Source of the DNA: Cognatishimia activa
GTDB taxonomy: Bacteria > Pseudomonadota > Alphaproteobacteria > Rhodobacterales > Rhodobacteraceae
NCBI RefSeq assembly: GCF_026016445.1
Contig: NZ_CP096147.1
Coordinates: forward strand, 1,152,501 to 1,216,500
Direction: 5' to 3'
Length of the DNA: 64,000 nt
Below the pieces are notes generated by a model, which saw nothing but the letters and a program-made list of their open reading frames with translations, did no database searches and was not told the origin of the DNA. Below, piece after piece: positions 24,816-34,221 of this stretch (positions are counted from its first letter, which is position 1; each line of letters begins with the position of its first letter). The translations under genes were made by a program, and so were the position numbers.

Positions 24816-26426
24816 TTAACTGCGAACGGCGCGCAAGACCACCCCTTCGTTCGCCAGAGCCTTCCATATCTTTGCGTCACGACCATAGATATCACGGCGG
24901 AACTGCATTGGACCCTTCGCCTTAGTGAAAGCGGTACGGTAGATGATGTGCACCGGAACGTGTTTCACCAGATCAACTTGCTTTTCACGACCGGTTTCTA
25001 GATGCCCGTGGAATACACCTTTAGGATCGCTGGTTTGTTTGGACAGCAATGTGTAGGCGAATTCGAAAGGCTTGTGCAGGCGGATACAACCGTGGCTATA
25101 AGCCCGTGTTTCTCGCGAAAACAGGTTTTTCGCCGGCGTATCGTGCAGATAGATGTTGTAGCGGTTCGGGAACATGAACTTCACCAGACCCAGCGCGTTA
25201 GAGCGGCTAGGCGGCTGTTTGATGTCAAACGGGAAGTTCGCTTTGGTGAACTGCGTGAAATCTGTGTCTGCACGGCTCACGGTGCGGCCAGAACGATCGA
25301 TCAGACGCAGGTGGCTAACAGCATTCGGGTTCTTCTGCAGCATCGGCAGATATTCTTTGGTCGCAATGGAGCGCGGCACGTTCCAGGTTGGGTTGATCAC
25401 CATGTGTTCCATAGTGTCAGAGAACTCAGGGCTCACCCGATCGCTTTTTGTCGCGCCAATCACTGTGCGTGTGCGGAAGGTTTCTTTGCCATTATCCATG
25501 ATGACAGCAGAGTAATCAGTCAGGTTCACAAGCACATGTCGCTTACCGCGGCCACCTGGCATATTTGTCCAACGCTCACGTTCCAACGCGACCAGAACGG
25601 ATTGCAAACGCGTCTCAACAGATTTGTTGATCTCTGCAATTGTGCCTTTTCCAGCCACCCCGTCAGGGTTCAAACCGTGTGCAAGTTGAAACTGTTGAAC
25701 CGCTTTTTGAATATTGCTGTCATAAGACTGCGTAGAGCTGCGCTTGAGGAAGCCCATTTTGATCAGGCGATTGCGCAGTTGAACGACAGCCGCACCTGTC
25801 GCACCCGGCTCAAGTTTACTCGACTTAACGACATCGCCGTAGCCGCCTTTGCCCAAAAGCTTCTCTAGGCGCATCTTTTCTTTCATGAGGCGCGTGTATT
25901 CAGGCGTGTTTGGCGTCAGCGATTTGATGTAGCTGCGCGGTGAGCTTTTTACAAAATTCGCCAGATAGGCTTGGCGATCCCGATATGGCACCTTACGCAC
26001 GATGTTCTGATCGACACGTTTTGGCGTCAGCATTCCGGTCTGTATGTCGCGCGCATACTTCAAGAAGGTCTTTGAAAGCTCTACTTCCACTTTGCCCAAA
26101 TCACGGGTTGTCTTAGCGGCTTTCAACTGGGCTTTCAGTTGATCGATCTTGTATCGAGATTCACTGAGCCCGTGATAAGAGGCATTTTCCAATGCCGCAA
26201 AGAGAGCTTTACGCCGCTCGCGCGGCTTATTTCCCTTACCAGTCCAGACTGGTTCATAACCAGCTTCTCGGTAAAACGCGGCCAAATCCGAATCTTTGGC
26301 AGCAGATTCAGCAATGGATTGCTTGAAAGCAGTCACCTGAGCGAAGCCAGGGGTTGCGTTTAAACCAGTAAAAACAACAAAAGATAGAACGGCCAGCGCT
26401 TTAGGCAGCCCTTTAACACCACGCAT
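24816..26426 (-). CDS. L,D-transpeptidase (YcbB/LdtD-like)
   Basis: 536 residues from ATG 26426, chosen because GAGGG precedes it and it opens a signal peptide (MRGVKGLPKALAVLSFVVFT, cleavage near FAQ). It has an N-terminal scaffold domain, a peptidoglycan-binding helical repeat near residue 215-265 (GATGAAVVQLRNRLIKMGFL) and a YkuD catalytic domain. The catalytic domain has HDTPAKNLFSRETRAYSHGC, with nucleophile Cys447. It forms 3-3 cross-links in peptidoglycan. First gene of the unit leading into lpxD; divergent from a YcbK-like peptidase gene. Confidence 0.93.
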   Translation of the reverse strand: MRGVKGLPKALAVLSFVVFTGLNATPGFAQVTAFKQSIAESAAKDSDLAAFYREAGYEPVWTGKGNKPRERRKALFAALENASYHGLSESRYKIDQLKAQLKAAKTTRDLGKVEVELSKTFLKYARDIQTGMLTPKRVDQNIVRKVPYRDRQAYLANFVKSSPRSYIKSLTPNTPEYTRLMKEKMRLEKLLGKGGYGDVVKSSKLEPGATGAAVVQLRNRLIKMGFLKRSSTQSYDSNIQKAVQQFQLAHGLNPDGVAGKGTIAEINKSVETRLQSVLVALERERWTNMPGGRGKRHVLVNLTDYSAVIMDNGKETFRTRTVIGATKSDRVSPEFSDTMEHMVINPTWNVPRSIATKEYLPMLQKNPNAVSHLRLIDRSGRTVSRADTDFTQFTKANFPFDIKQPPSRSNALGLVKFMFPNRYNIYLHDTPAKNLFSRETRAYSHGCIRLHKPFEFAYTLLSKQTSDPKGVFHGHLETGREKQVDLVKHVPVHIIYRTAFTKAKGPMQFRRDIYGRDAKIWKALANEGVVLRAVRS

Positions 26427-26739
26427 TACGATACCCTCAGTTCGATCATAATTTCTTGATTGCCATATTTTTTCCCGCGTCAAAGGGGAAAAGTCCATTC
26501 ACATTTTCCTGAATTCTCAGATCATTTTCTGTCTGATGCATCAAGGCATCTTCTTAAGGTCGTATTAATACATGCCCACTATTTGCGCAAAATTCCGCGC
26601 AAATACAGTGCTTCCCTATAAAGCACAAATCTTTTGCTTGGTGCACGAATCAACTTGTGACATAAGTGCCTCACATCTGGGGATAACATAGCTACGCAAT
26701 GTCGTAGCGCAGGTAGGCGACGGGACAGGCGCAAGAAAT
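26427..26739. promoter_or_regulatory. Divergent intergenic region between L,D-transpeptidase and DUF882 genes
   Basis: 313 bp, AT-rich, no supportable ORF. It should hold the two divergent promoters. The only defined structure seen is the hairpin GCTACG-CAATGT-CGTAGC at 26691-26708, about 30 bp upstream of the DUF882 start, which would lie in its leader. Confidence 0.5.
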
Positions 26740-27309
26740 ATGACGACCGAGGGCTCTTTGAGCATTTCGCGGCGTGGACTGCTAGGTGCATTTGCAGCTA
26801 CAGCAATCACAGCCGCACCTACATTCTCCAATGCAGCTGGCTTTTTGCGCGGTGGCGGCGACGTTCGTCGTCTGCGCATGTACTCCGGGCGAACCGGTGA
26901 AAGCATAGACACAATTTACTGGATTGAAGGCGACTACATCAAAGACGCCATCAAAGAAATCAACTACTTCATGCGCGACTGGCGCACGGACGGTGTTAAA
27001 AACATCGACTTTCGCACCATCGACATAATGGCCGCGTCCCACAATCTGCTGGATGCAAACGAGCCTTATATGATGCTGTCGGGTTACCGCAGCCCTCAAA
27101 CCAATAATATGTTGCGCAGCCGCTCTCGCTCAGTGGCGAAGAACTCTCTGCACATGAAAGGTCAGGCGGTTGACTTGCGCTTGGGTTCACGTTCTGTCGG
27201 ACAGATCGCAAAAGCTGCAACAGCTTGCCGCGCAGGCGGCGTTGGCCGCTATTCCCGCTCTAACTTTGTGCATATGGACTGTGGTCCGGTACGCACTTGG
27301 GGGCGCTGA
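26740..27309 (+). CDS. DUF882 / YcbK-like (M15-type) murein peptidase, Tat-exported
   Basis: 189 residues with a twin-arginine signal (SISRRGLLGAFAATAITAAP, RR at 11-12). The mature domain has the M15/DUF882 zinc-ligand pattern: RSVAKNSLHMKGQAVDLRL and the terminal NFVHMDCGPVRTW. It probably trims peptidoglycan peptides. It is divergent from an L,D-transpeptidase, echoing the ycbB-ycbK neighbourhood of E. coli. It ends 32 bp before a strong terminator. Confidence 0.9.
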   Translation: MTTEGSLSISRRGLLGAFAATAITAAPTFSNAAGFLRGGGDVRRLRMYSGRTGESIDTIYWIEGDYIKDAIKEINYFMRDWRTDGVKNIDFRTIDIMAASHNLLDANEPYMMLSGYRSPQTNNMLRSRSRSVAKNSLHMKGQAVDLRLGSRSVGQIAKAATACRAGGVGRYSRSNFVHMDCGPVRTWGR

Positions 27310-27341
27310 GTTTCAAACCAGTTACGAGTATCAAAAAAAAC

Positions 27342-27365
27342 GGGCGCCAAACGGCGCCCTTTTTT
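27342..27365 (+). terminator. Rho-independent terminator after DUF882 gene
   Basis: Perfect 7-bp stem GGGCGCC-AAAC-GGCGCCC followed by TTTTTT; the run of A on the left side makes it potentially bidirectional for the convergent glycosyltransferase gene. Confidence 0.93.
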
Positions 27366-27386
27366 GTTGCCAGTGTGTTGTTTGAA

Positions 27387-28499
27387 TTATCCCGCAGCGC
27401 GCCATGTTGCGCGTGAACTGCCAACGAAATTCCAAACCGCCCCAACGATGGCACCGCAGGCACTTGCGATCGCCCAGGTTGGCAATACGGAATAAACAGC
27501 AGATGCAATCGCGACATTGACCACCGCCCCAATTCCGCAAACACCAAAGAAACTCAGCAGGCCACGCCAGAAGGCCATGCCTTTAAGTGCCATGTCGCGG
27601 TAGGTGACAAGGTTGTTCAGGATGAAGTTCGATGTGATTGCCAAAGAGACGCCGAAGATCTGCGCCCAAAGGAAATTCTGAGTCAGCAGCAGCAGTGCGA
27701 GCTTCACACCGAAAAGCTGAACAAACACACCCGACAGGCCGACAAAACCAAAGAGAATGAAGCGGATCGAAATTAGACCACCGGTCAAACGGGCCAAGAT
27801 CAACCCAAGAAACTCAAGCGTCACAGCGGCATCCATCTTAGATTCTCCAAGATGACGTTCCCGGAAGGTGAAACCAACCTCTCGTGTAGTCCAGCGCCCA
27901 CGGGAGGAAGACAACATATCTGCCAGAATTTTAAAGCCTGAAGGCTGTAGTTCCGTGACCACCTGATTAAAGCTCGTGCGGCGCACCATGAAGAAACCGC
28001 TCATTGGGTCACTTGCGTCTATGCGCAGGAACCGGCGCGCAAGGCTTGTCGCCTGATCACTGCCCCATTGGCGGACCGTCGACAACCCCGTGCCAGAGCT
28101 GCCACCTTCGGCATTGCGCGTGCCAATCACCAGATCAACAGCATCGTCAGCAGTTAATGCCTCCAGCATCACCGGCAAACGTGTCTCATCATGCTGCAGG
28201 TCTGCATCCATCACTGCACAGAAAGGCGCGACGGAAGAAAGGATACCTTCAATGCAAGCCCCTGCCAGTCCACGACGTCCAATCCGGTGTAGAACACGCA
28301 CTTTAGGGTTCTCACGAGAAACAGCGCGCACTTCCTGAGCCGTTCCGTCCGGACTGTCATCATCCACGAAGACAACTTCCCAAGACTGACCCATCAGGGC
28401 TTTCTCCAACAGGTCGACCAGCGGGCGCACATTGTCCTTCTCGTTGAAGGTTGGCACCACAACCGTCAGGGTTGGAATATGGGAGACAGAGCTGCTCAC
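27387..28499 (-). CDS. Family 2 glycosyltransferase with GtrA-like membrane domain
   Basis: 370 residues. The N-terminal 230 residues are a dolichol-phosphate-mannose-synthase-like GT2 domain with VVFVDDDSPDGTAQ (near 45) and CAVMDADLQHDETRL (near 95). The C-terminal 130 residues hold four hydrophobic helices of the GtrA type (FILFGFVGLSGVFVQLFG onward). Such enzymes load a sugar onto undecaprenyl phosphate for transfer to the envelope. It is divergent from a GT39 gene that could use its lipid-linked sugar. Confidence 0.92.
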   Translation of the reverse strand: MSSSVSHIPTLTVVVPTFNEKDNVRPLVDLLEKALMGQSWEVVFVDDDSPDGTAQEVRAVSRENPKVRVLHRIGRRGLAGACIEGILSSVAPFCAVMDADLQHDETRLPVMLEALTADDAVDLVIGTRNAEGGSSGTGLSTVRQWGSDQATSLARRFLRIDASDPMSGFFMVRRTSFNQVVTELQPSGFKILADMLSSSRGRWTTREVGFTFRERHLGESKMDAAVTLEFLGLILARLTGGLISIRFILFGFVGLSGVFVQLFGVKLALLLLTQNFLWAQIFGVSLAITSNFILNNLVTYRDMALKGMAFWRGLLSFFGVCGIGAVVNVAIASAVYSVLPTWAIASACGAIVGAVWNFVGSSRATWRAAG

Positions 28500-28601
28500 G
28501 TTGGCCTCAAGATGATCGTTAATTCGATAGCGCTACTATCGCCCCTGCCCTCTATTGTCCATTCTTATTGACACTTTGACCCGCCCCTCTATCGTGCCCG
28601 C

Positions 28602-30011
28602 ATGTTGCGTTCTCCCGTTCAGATTTCCTTGTTCTTTCTGGCACTTCACTTGGCTCTGGCGGGTTTTATCCCGCTGGTCGAGGATGAGGCTTATTACGCA
28701 CTTTGGGCCAGTGATCTGGCACCGGGGTATTACGATCATCCGCCAATGGTCGCCTGGTTCATTTGGCCGGGTGTAGAACTTTTTGGCCTCCATCCGTTGG
28801 GCGTTAGATTGCTTGGAGTATTAGGCGCAACTGTAGCAGGCCTGATGGTCTGGGATACAGTCCGATATCTGACCGGGAAATCCCGAGACGGCGGTTGGGC
28901 ACTTCTGTTTTATAATCTCAGCGTTCTCACGATGGCACTCAGCTGGATTGCGACACCTGATGCGCCCTCAGCTGTGTTTTGGGTCATGGCGATCTGGGCG
29001 GCTGTCCGAGCCAAAGACAGCAAAGGTTGGGTATGGTGGCTAATTCTTGGTCTGGCAGTTGGCGCTGGTGGAATTAGCAAATTCAGCAATGCCTTTGTTG
29101 GTCTTGGCATTTTTCTTTGGTTGATCGCCACTTCTGAAGGGCGTCGCCAGATGACATCGATCAGACCCTATGTCGCTATGGTGCTCGCGGTTCTGGTGAT
29201 GGCGCCCTACCTCATCTGGAACATCACAAATGACTGGGTTGGACTGGAGCGTCAGCTCACCCGTGTTGGTTCGCAAGAGCTGTCGTTGTGGTTCGCGGGA
29301 GAGTACCTGATTTCCTTGATCATCCTCCCAACGCCAGTGATCGCTTACTTTGCGCTCAAGGGGTCCGTTCAGAAATCTGATGGCAGGCAGCTCCTACTCT
29401 GGGCCACTCTGCCTTTTGTCATCTACATGGGATACCACTCGCTTTCTCAGCAAGTGCAGCTCAACTGGACCGCGCCATTGCAGGCGATCTTTGCGATTTG
29501 GGCGGGGCTTTATATCGGTGGGATTTCAAATCGGATAGCCGGCCTGGCGGCTGGCATTGGTCTTGCATTATCAGGGCCCGTTTTGGTTCTGGCGGCTTCA
29601 CCATGGGTGCCACTTGGCACGGCGCACAACCCACCAAACCAAATGCGTGGATGGGATGAGGCGACAAGTGCTTTCCAAGAAGCGATTGCAGCAAGTGATG
29701 CGAAATGGATTGCGACGAAACACTACGGGCGAACGGGTCGCCTTTGGTATCAACTGAATCCGATGCCCGTCTGGTCGGTCACAGAAGCAAATAGGTACAT
29801 GTTTCGTGAGGCCTTTCCAGAGCATCTATGTGAAGCAACGGCGCTACTGGTCCTAGAGGAAGCAGGAAGCACCGAAGAAGCGCTGAAGTACTTCAAGACG
29901 GTAACTGCTCAGGGCCAAATTTCCCGCACCCATCTGGGGCTTACGCTTGCGCAATATCAGTTGTTTAAGGTGTCAGGCCTTCGAAGCACAGAAACCTGCT
30001 CAGGCAACTGA
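28602..30011 (+). CDS. Family 39 (ArnT/PMT-like) membrane glycosyltransferase
   Basis: 469 residues with about ten membrane spans. The first periplasmic loop carries the catalytic acidic motif VEDEAYYALW (D28, E29) and DHPPMVAWFIWPG, typical of ArnT-like enzymes using polyprenyl-phosphate sugars. It lacks a long C-terminal domain. It is intact and ends 31 bp before the left end of the mobile element. Acceptor unknown. Confidence 0.9.
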   Translation: MLRSPVQISLFFLALHLALAGFIPLVEDEAYYALWASDLAPGYYDHPPMVAWFIWPGVELFGLHPLGVRLLGVLGATVAGLMVWDTVRYLTGKSRDGGWALLFYNLSVLTMALSWIATPDAPSAVFWVMAIWAAVRAKDSKGWVWWLILGLAVGAGGISKFSNAFVGLGIFLWLIATSEGRRQMTSIRPYVAMVLAVLVMAPYLIWNITNDWVGLERQLTRVGSQELSLWFAGEYLISLIILPTPVIAYFALKGSVQKSDGRQLLLWATLPFVIYMGYHSLSQQVQLNWTAPLQAIFAIWAGLYIGGISNRIAGLAAGIGLALSGPVLVLAASPWVPLGTAHNPPNQMRGWDEATSAFQEAIAASDAKWIATKHYGRTGRLWYQLNPMPVWSVTEANRYMFREAFPEHLCEATALLVLEEAGSTEEALKYFKTVTAQGQISRTHLGLTLAQYQLFKVSGLRSTETCSGN

Positions 30012-30040
30012 TAGTTTCTTTTCAACAATGGCTTAGAGAA

Positions 30041-30184
30041 GTGGCGCACACAGAGGGTTTTAATACGAACCCTGACGGTGTTGCTGATCCGCTCGATTTT
30101 GAAGAGGTTTTCCAAGAGCTTGAACGTTGGAATGAAGTTCTAAAGTACGAAAAGCACTTGCTGCCCAAAGGGCCGCGCCCATGA
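30041..30184 (+). CDS. Short first ORF of the mobilization operon, 5' end at attL
   Basis: A 47-codon frame (GTG start; sequence continues AHTEGFNTNPDGVADPLDF) ending at a TGA that overlaps the mobC ATG by 4 bp. It is acidic and probably helical at its C-terminal half (FEEVFQELERWNEVLKYEKH). Its apparent GTG lies exactly at the attL core and has no good Shine-Dalgarno. Joined to the right end of the element it would begin ATG-GCG-CAC or at an earlier ATG preceded by AGGAG (51210-51222), in frame. In the integrated state it is therefore probably a 5'-truncated gene. Function unknown; position suggests a relaxosome accessory protein or a coupling leader. Confidence 0.6.
   Translation: MAHTEGFNTNPDGVADPLDFEEVFQELERWNEVLKYEKHLLPKGPRP
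30042..30049 (+). repeat. Left attachment-site core (attL)
   Basis: TGGCGCAC, identical to the complement of the tRNA-Arg 3' end (GTGCGCCA). The identity stops on both sides (AAG before, ACAG after), as expected for a short serine-recombinase crossover core. Confidence 0.75.
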
Positions 30185-30537
30185 GCCGCCTCGCACCGTT
30201 TTCGTTGCGCCTTACACCTGCAGAACGATCTCAGCTTGAATCTCAGGCTGGGGGTATGTCGTTGTCGGCCTACATTAAGTCCGTGGTTTTTGCCGCTGAA
30301 GCTCCCAAATATCGGAAGCGGCGCAAACCACCTGTTGCGGAGCAACAGTTACTTGCTGAAGTGCTGGCGCGGCTGGGTCAAACGCGACAGGCCAACAACC
30401 TCAATCAAATCGCCAAGCACTTGAACCAAGGCACGTTGATCGTCGATCCAGAATTGGAAGAAGACCTCAAACGGGCCGTTGCCGAGGTGGCATGGATCAG
30501 AGCGACCATCATGGATGCCTTGGGAGTGAAGCAATGA
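30181..30537 (+). CDS. mobC: MobC-family relaxosome protein
   Basis: 118 residues. The N-terminal segment (FSLRLTPAERSQLESQAGGM) is a ribbon-helix-helix-like DNA-binding region. The C-terminal half has the MobC signature RQANNLNQIAKHLNQG. MobC proteins bind near the nick site and help the relaxase open the DNA. It overlaps both neighbours by 4 bp (ATGA), so the first ORF, mobC and relaxase are translationally coupled. Confidence 0.93.
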   Translation: MSRLAPFSLRLTPAERSQLESQAGGMSLSAYIKSVVFAAEAPKYRKRRKPPVAEQQLLAEVLARLGQTRQANNLNQIAKHLNQGTLIVDPELEEDLKRAVAEVAWIRATIMDALGVKQ

Positions 30538-31799
30538 TCCTCAAAGGCTCCCAACGAGCGGGTGCGAAAGCGCTCGCCGATCACCTCATGAATGATCGTG
30601 ACAACGATCATGTAAACTGCTTAGAGTTGCGTGGATTTTTATCTGAACATTTACACGGGGCTTTGTCTGAGGCCCACGCCATTTCTAAAGCGACTTTTTG
30701 TAAGCAGTATATGTTTTCGTTGAGTTTGAACCCGCCACAAGACCATGCGGCCTCTGAACAAGAGTTCTTGGACGCGGCAGATCGCGCCGAGAAAGTGCTT
30801 GGTCTTGAGGGGCAACCCCGCGCGGTTATCGTGCATGAGAAGGAAGGTCGTCGGCATGCCCATGCTGTGTGGTCCCGCATTGATGCGGACACGTTGACCG
30901 CAATCAACCTGCCTCACTTCAAAAACAAACTGCGGGATTTATCGCGTGATCTGTTTTTGGATCATGGCTGGCAGTTGCCTGATGGTCTGGCTACCTATGG
31001 GAACAAGTCGCCGCTCAACTTCACGCTCGAAGAATGGCAACAGGCCAAACGCCAAGGGCTTGATCCGCGTGAGATCAAACAGGCGTTTCAGCAAGCATGG
31101 GAACGATGCGACAGTCAATTAGGTTTCAAGAATGCCTTGGAAGATCGTGGCTATTTCCTCGCTCGTGGTGATCGACGTGGGTTCGTTGCCTTGGATGTCG
31201 ATGGCAAAGTCCATGCAATCCCCAAATGGACAAGCCTCAAAGCCAAGGAGGTGAACGCCAAACTTGGCTCTCCTGAGAATTTGCCGTCTGTCGAAGAAAC
31301 CCGCTCCATGATCCGATCCAAAGTCACCGATCAGATGCGGGACTATATCGGCGAGGTAAAGGATCGACAGAAGCAAGACATGGAGCCGCTACGCGACAAG
31401 CTGCGGGACGTGAACAACGCTCACCGCATTGAACGTCAGAAGCTAAAAGTTGGGCAAGACAAACGCTGGGCGGATGAAACGGCATCACGGCAAGCGCGTT
31501 TCAACAAGGGGTTACAAGGCGTGTTTGATCGCTTGAGCGGCAAAGCCAAATCGATCCGTGAGCAAAATGAGATAGAGGCCCGTAAGTCTGCCAAACGAGA
31601 TCAAAAGCAACGCGACTTCATGGTGGTTGAGCAGATGAAAGAACGTCGTGCCTTACAGAGTGAATTCCGCAAAATCCGCCGTAAACATCAAGATGAACGT
31701 AAGCTGTTGGCTTCCAAAATGCGCCAAGCACTTAATCAAACCAGATCGTTGTCCATGCACGTGAAGCGGCGTGAACGGGATCGTGGTCTTTCCCTGTAA
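30534..31799 (+). CDS. Relaxase / mobilization nuclease (MobA/VirD2-like)
   Basis: 421 residues from ATG 30534, which overlaps the mobC stop. The relaxase domain (1-200) carries the metal-binding histidines H101, H108 and H110 (VHEKEGRRHAHAVWSRID). A catalytic Tyr is not assignable by eye; Y59 (KQYMFSLSLNPP region) is one candidate. The C-terminal 150 residues are highly charged and predicted coiled coil (DRQKQDMEPLRDKLRDVNNA, then KRDQKQRDFMVVEQMKERRA). It nicks oriT and pilots the strand to a recipient. Confidence 0.92.
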   Translation: MILKGSQRAGAKALADHLMNDRDNDHVNCLELRGFLSEHLHGALSEAHAISKATFCKQYMFSLSLNPPQDHAASEQEFLDAADRAEKVLGLEGQPRAVIVHEKEGRRHAHAVWSRIDADTLTAINLPHFKNKLRDLSRDLFLDHGWQLPDGLATYGNKSPLNFTLEEWQQAKRQGLDPREIKQAFQQAWERCDSQLGFKNALEDRGYFLARGDRRGFVALDVDGKVHAIPKWTSLKAKEVNAKLGSPENLPSVEETRSMIRSKVTDQMRDYIGEVKDRQKQDMEPLRDKLRDVNNAHRIERQKLKVGQDKRWADETASRQARFNKGLQGVFDRLSGKAKSIREQNEIEARKSAKRDQKQRDFMVVEQMKERRALQSEFRKIRRKHQDERKLLASKMRQALNQTRSLSMHVKRRERDRGLSL

Positions 31800-31819
31800 A
31801 ATAGAAGGATTTTCTCTAC

Positions 31820-33484
31820 ATGGATGAACTGATTTATTATTTCGGCATGACAATCGTGCGCATTGTCATGGTGGTAGCCTCACTGACCGCTGGTTTTGTT
31901 CTCGGTTGGTTGTTCTCTCCAAAATCAGCTGGCTTTCGCAAAATCGTATTCTACGCCATTGCAGGTTTATTGGTGTTTGCTGCGGTTTTCCTAAATAACT
32001 TCTTGGGTTGGAATGCTGCGATCCTTTTGTCGATCTTGGCATTCGGATTTGGGTTGGCCTATTGGCTCGGCGGACTTGCCACTGGTTTTTTTGATAAACC
32101 AACCACTTTTGGATCAAGTCGCTGGGCAACACATGAAGATGTGATTGAGAAAGAAGCATTCGGCACCGATGGCATCCGCATTGGGCAATTTGAAAACGCT
32201 GAAGGTGAAATGGAATGGGTATCCTACAAGGGTGATCGCCACTTGCTCACCGTTGCCCCCACCCGTGCAGGGAAAGGCACAACTCAGATCATTCCTAATC
32301 TGCTCACATATGAGGGGTCAGCTTTAGTCATCGATCCCAAAGGAGAAAACGCCTTTAGCACCGCTGAGCGCCGATTTAATATGGGACAGGAAATCCATAT
32401 CGTTGATCCATGGGCAGTGACACCACTCGAAGATCTTCAGGTGTCTGCCTTCAATCCGCTTGATTGGTTGGATACCACCGATCCTGATCTACCAGAAAAT
32501 GCAATGCTACTTGCCTCTGCCCTTGTCGTGGAAGGCAACAGCAAAGATCCGTTTTGGGATGAGGAAGCTAAAGCTTTGCTTCAGGGCCTGATCATGCATG
32601 TGGCTACTGACGCTGAGGAGGATGGTCATCGTCACCTGCCGCGCGTACGTGAGTTGTTGGTTCAAAAACAAAGCGAGCTGGACAAGACATTTGCAAAAAT
32701 GGCGAAGTCCATCCATCCGATTATCCGCAGTACGGGTGAGCGCAGCCTGCAAAAAGAGGAAAAGCTCAAAGCCAGTGTCATCGCCACAGCGCAGTCCCAC
32801 ACCCATTTCTTGGACAGTGATCGCATCCGCATGAATATGAAGGAGTCGAGCTTCAAGTTTGAAGACCTCAAAACCAAAACAATGACGATCTATCTCGTCT
32901 TGCCCTCAGATCGTCTGAACACATTTGGTCGTTGGCTGCGTCTGTTGGTGCAACAGGCTATCACCGTGAATGCCCGTAACATCGAAACCAAACCAGATAA
33001 ATCAATTCTGTTCTTGCTGGATGAGTTTGCGGCACTGGGGCGTCTAACAATGGTTGAGCAAGCCTATGGCCTTATGGCGGGATACGGGATGCAGCTTTGG
33101 GGTATTGTGCAGGACTTCAACCAATTGGATCGTATCTATGATAAAGGCTGGCAGAGCTTCGTCTCAAACTCGGGTATGATCAATTACTTCGGCTCAAGCG
33201 ATAAAATGACGGCTGAGTATTTCTCAAGTCTGTGTGGTGAAACGACGGTTTGGTCGTTGAGCAATGCAATCTCGCGTAGTTTCTCACAAGGTGGTGGATC
33301 GTCCTCTGTGTCGGACACAACTACACCTGCACAGCGAAAGCTGGCCTTTCCAGATGAGTTGATGCGTTTTCCGCAAACTCACCAAATAGCTTTCCTTGAA
33401 AACATGCATCCGCTGCGAGCCACAAAAGTACGTTGGCACAAAGACTCTGAACTCAAAGCACTTGGGCGCAGTATGCACGACTAA
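31820..33484 (+). CDS. VirD4/TraG-type IV coupling protein
   Basis: 554 residues. Two or three N-terminal membrane helices (about 10-35 and 42-90) precede the ATPase domain. Walker A is PTRAGKGT (147-154), followed by TYEGSALVIDPKGEN. Walker B is ILFLLDEFAALGRL near residue 395. The QDFNQLDRIY segment and the C-terminal AFLENMHPLRATKVRW fit the family. It docks the relaxase-DNA complex to a secretion channel, which this element does not encode. It starts 20 bp after the relaxase stop. Confidence 0.95.
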   Translation: MDELIYYFGMTIVRIVMVVASLTAGFVLGWLFSPKSAGFRKIVFYAIAGLLVFAAVFLNNFLGWNAAILLSILAFGFGLAYWLGGLATGFFDKPTTFGSSRWATHEDVIEKEAFGTDGIRIGQFENAEGEMEWVSYKGDRHLLTVAPTRAGKGTTQIIPNLLTYEGSALVIDPKGENAFSTAERRFNMGQEIHIVDPWAVTPLEDLQVSAFNPLDWLDTTDPDLPENAMLLASALVVEGNSKDPFWDEEAKALLQGLIMHVATDAEEDGHRHLPRVRELLVQKQSELDKTFAKMAKSIHPIIRSTGERSLQKEEKLKASVIATAQSHTHFLDSDRIRMNMKESSFKFEDLKTKTMTIYLVLPSDRLNTFGRWLRLLVQQAITVNARNIETKPDKSILFLLDEFAALGRLTMVEQAYGLMAGYGMQLWGIVQDFNQLDRIYDKGWQSFVSNSGMINYFGSSDKMTAEYFSSLCGETTVWSLSNAISRSFSQGGGSSSVSDTTTPAQRKLAFPDELMRFPQTHQIAFLENMHPLRATKVRWHKDSELKALGRSMHD

Positions 33485-33491
33485 GGACACG

Positions 33492-33513
33492 ACGGGCGGA
33501 CTAATCCGCCCGT
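33492..33513 (+). terminator. Hairpin after coupling-protein gene (CTAA loop)
   Basis: A 9-bp stem ACGGGCGGA/TCCGCCCGT with loop CTAA, 7 bp after the stop. No T-run follows, so it may stabilise the mRNA end or terminate weakly. It is a sibling of the hairpin at 38662-38682. Confidence 0.6.
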
Positions 33514-33546
33514 TACATAATTCCATCTGTGACAAGGGATTTTCCA

Positions 33547-34182
33547 ATGACCAACGAGAAGGACAAGAGCAAGGGGCCGACAGAGCCGTTCAATGAAGCG
33601 GCATATGAAATGGAAGTCGTGTTTGACTCCGAAATTGACGATCAGCTAGGCGACGACACCGAAGAGGAAAAACTGCGAAGCAACACTGCCCCGAAACATG
33701 ATCCAAAAAATCAAAAGAACAAGGGCTATACACCAACGGGGTCAGGTCCGAGTTTAGGTGCATCTTCCTCACGATCACAGGGGCAAGAACCAGTTCAGCC
33801 CCAAACCACTGAACCACAGCTTTCTTATGAAGAGTGGCAACACCAACTCCGCAATGGTGATCATACGTACGAAGAAGAGTTCAATGGATTGCGTGTGAGA
33901 ACTTGGATGGCAGAACAGCCATCTCAGGACAATATCCGTGGCGGTCATATTTACGAAATGATTGTGACCAAAGGGGATTATGGTAGCGAGGAACGAATGG
34001 CACACTTCCAAGATGGCGCCTGGGAAAAGACCCCTGAGCAAACGCCTGAAATTCAAGCGGTCGCGCTTGCAACCTACGAATATGATTCTGCTTTCTTGGA
34101 AGCAGAGATAGAAAAAGAGATTGCTGAGAGAGAGCAACAGCGAGCGGCAGACAAAGACCGAAACAACGGTCAATCCCGATAA
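33547..34182 (+). CDS. Acidic, low-complexity element protein of unknown function
   Basis: 211 residues from ATG 33547, preceded by AAGGGA. The N-terminal 100 residues are disordered in composition (Asp/Glu, then Ser/Gly/Gln/Pro). A folded-looking part begins at LSYEEWQHQLRNGDHTYEEEFNGLRVRTWM and includes IYEMIVTKGDYGSEERMAHFQDGAWEK. The end is a charged helix (EAEIEKEIAEREQQR). No family recognised. It follows the coupling protein by 62 bp in the same direction, so it may belong to the transfer operon. Confidence 0.75.
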   Translation: MTNEKDKSKGPTEPFNEAAYEMEVVFDSEIDDQLGDDTEEEKLRSNTAPKHDPKNQKNKGYTPTGSGPSLGASSSRSQGQEPVQPQTTEPQLSYEEWQHQLRNGDHTYEEEFNGLRVRTWMAEQPSQDNIRGGHIYEMIVTKGDYGSEERMAHFQDGAWEKTPEQTPEIQAVALATYEYDSAFLEAEIEKEIAEREQQRAADKDRNNGQSR

Positions 34183-34221
34183 AAATGGATTTACGTCAGC
34201 ATTTGTGACATAATATTTTGG

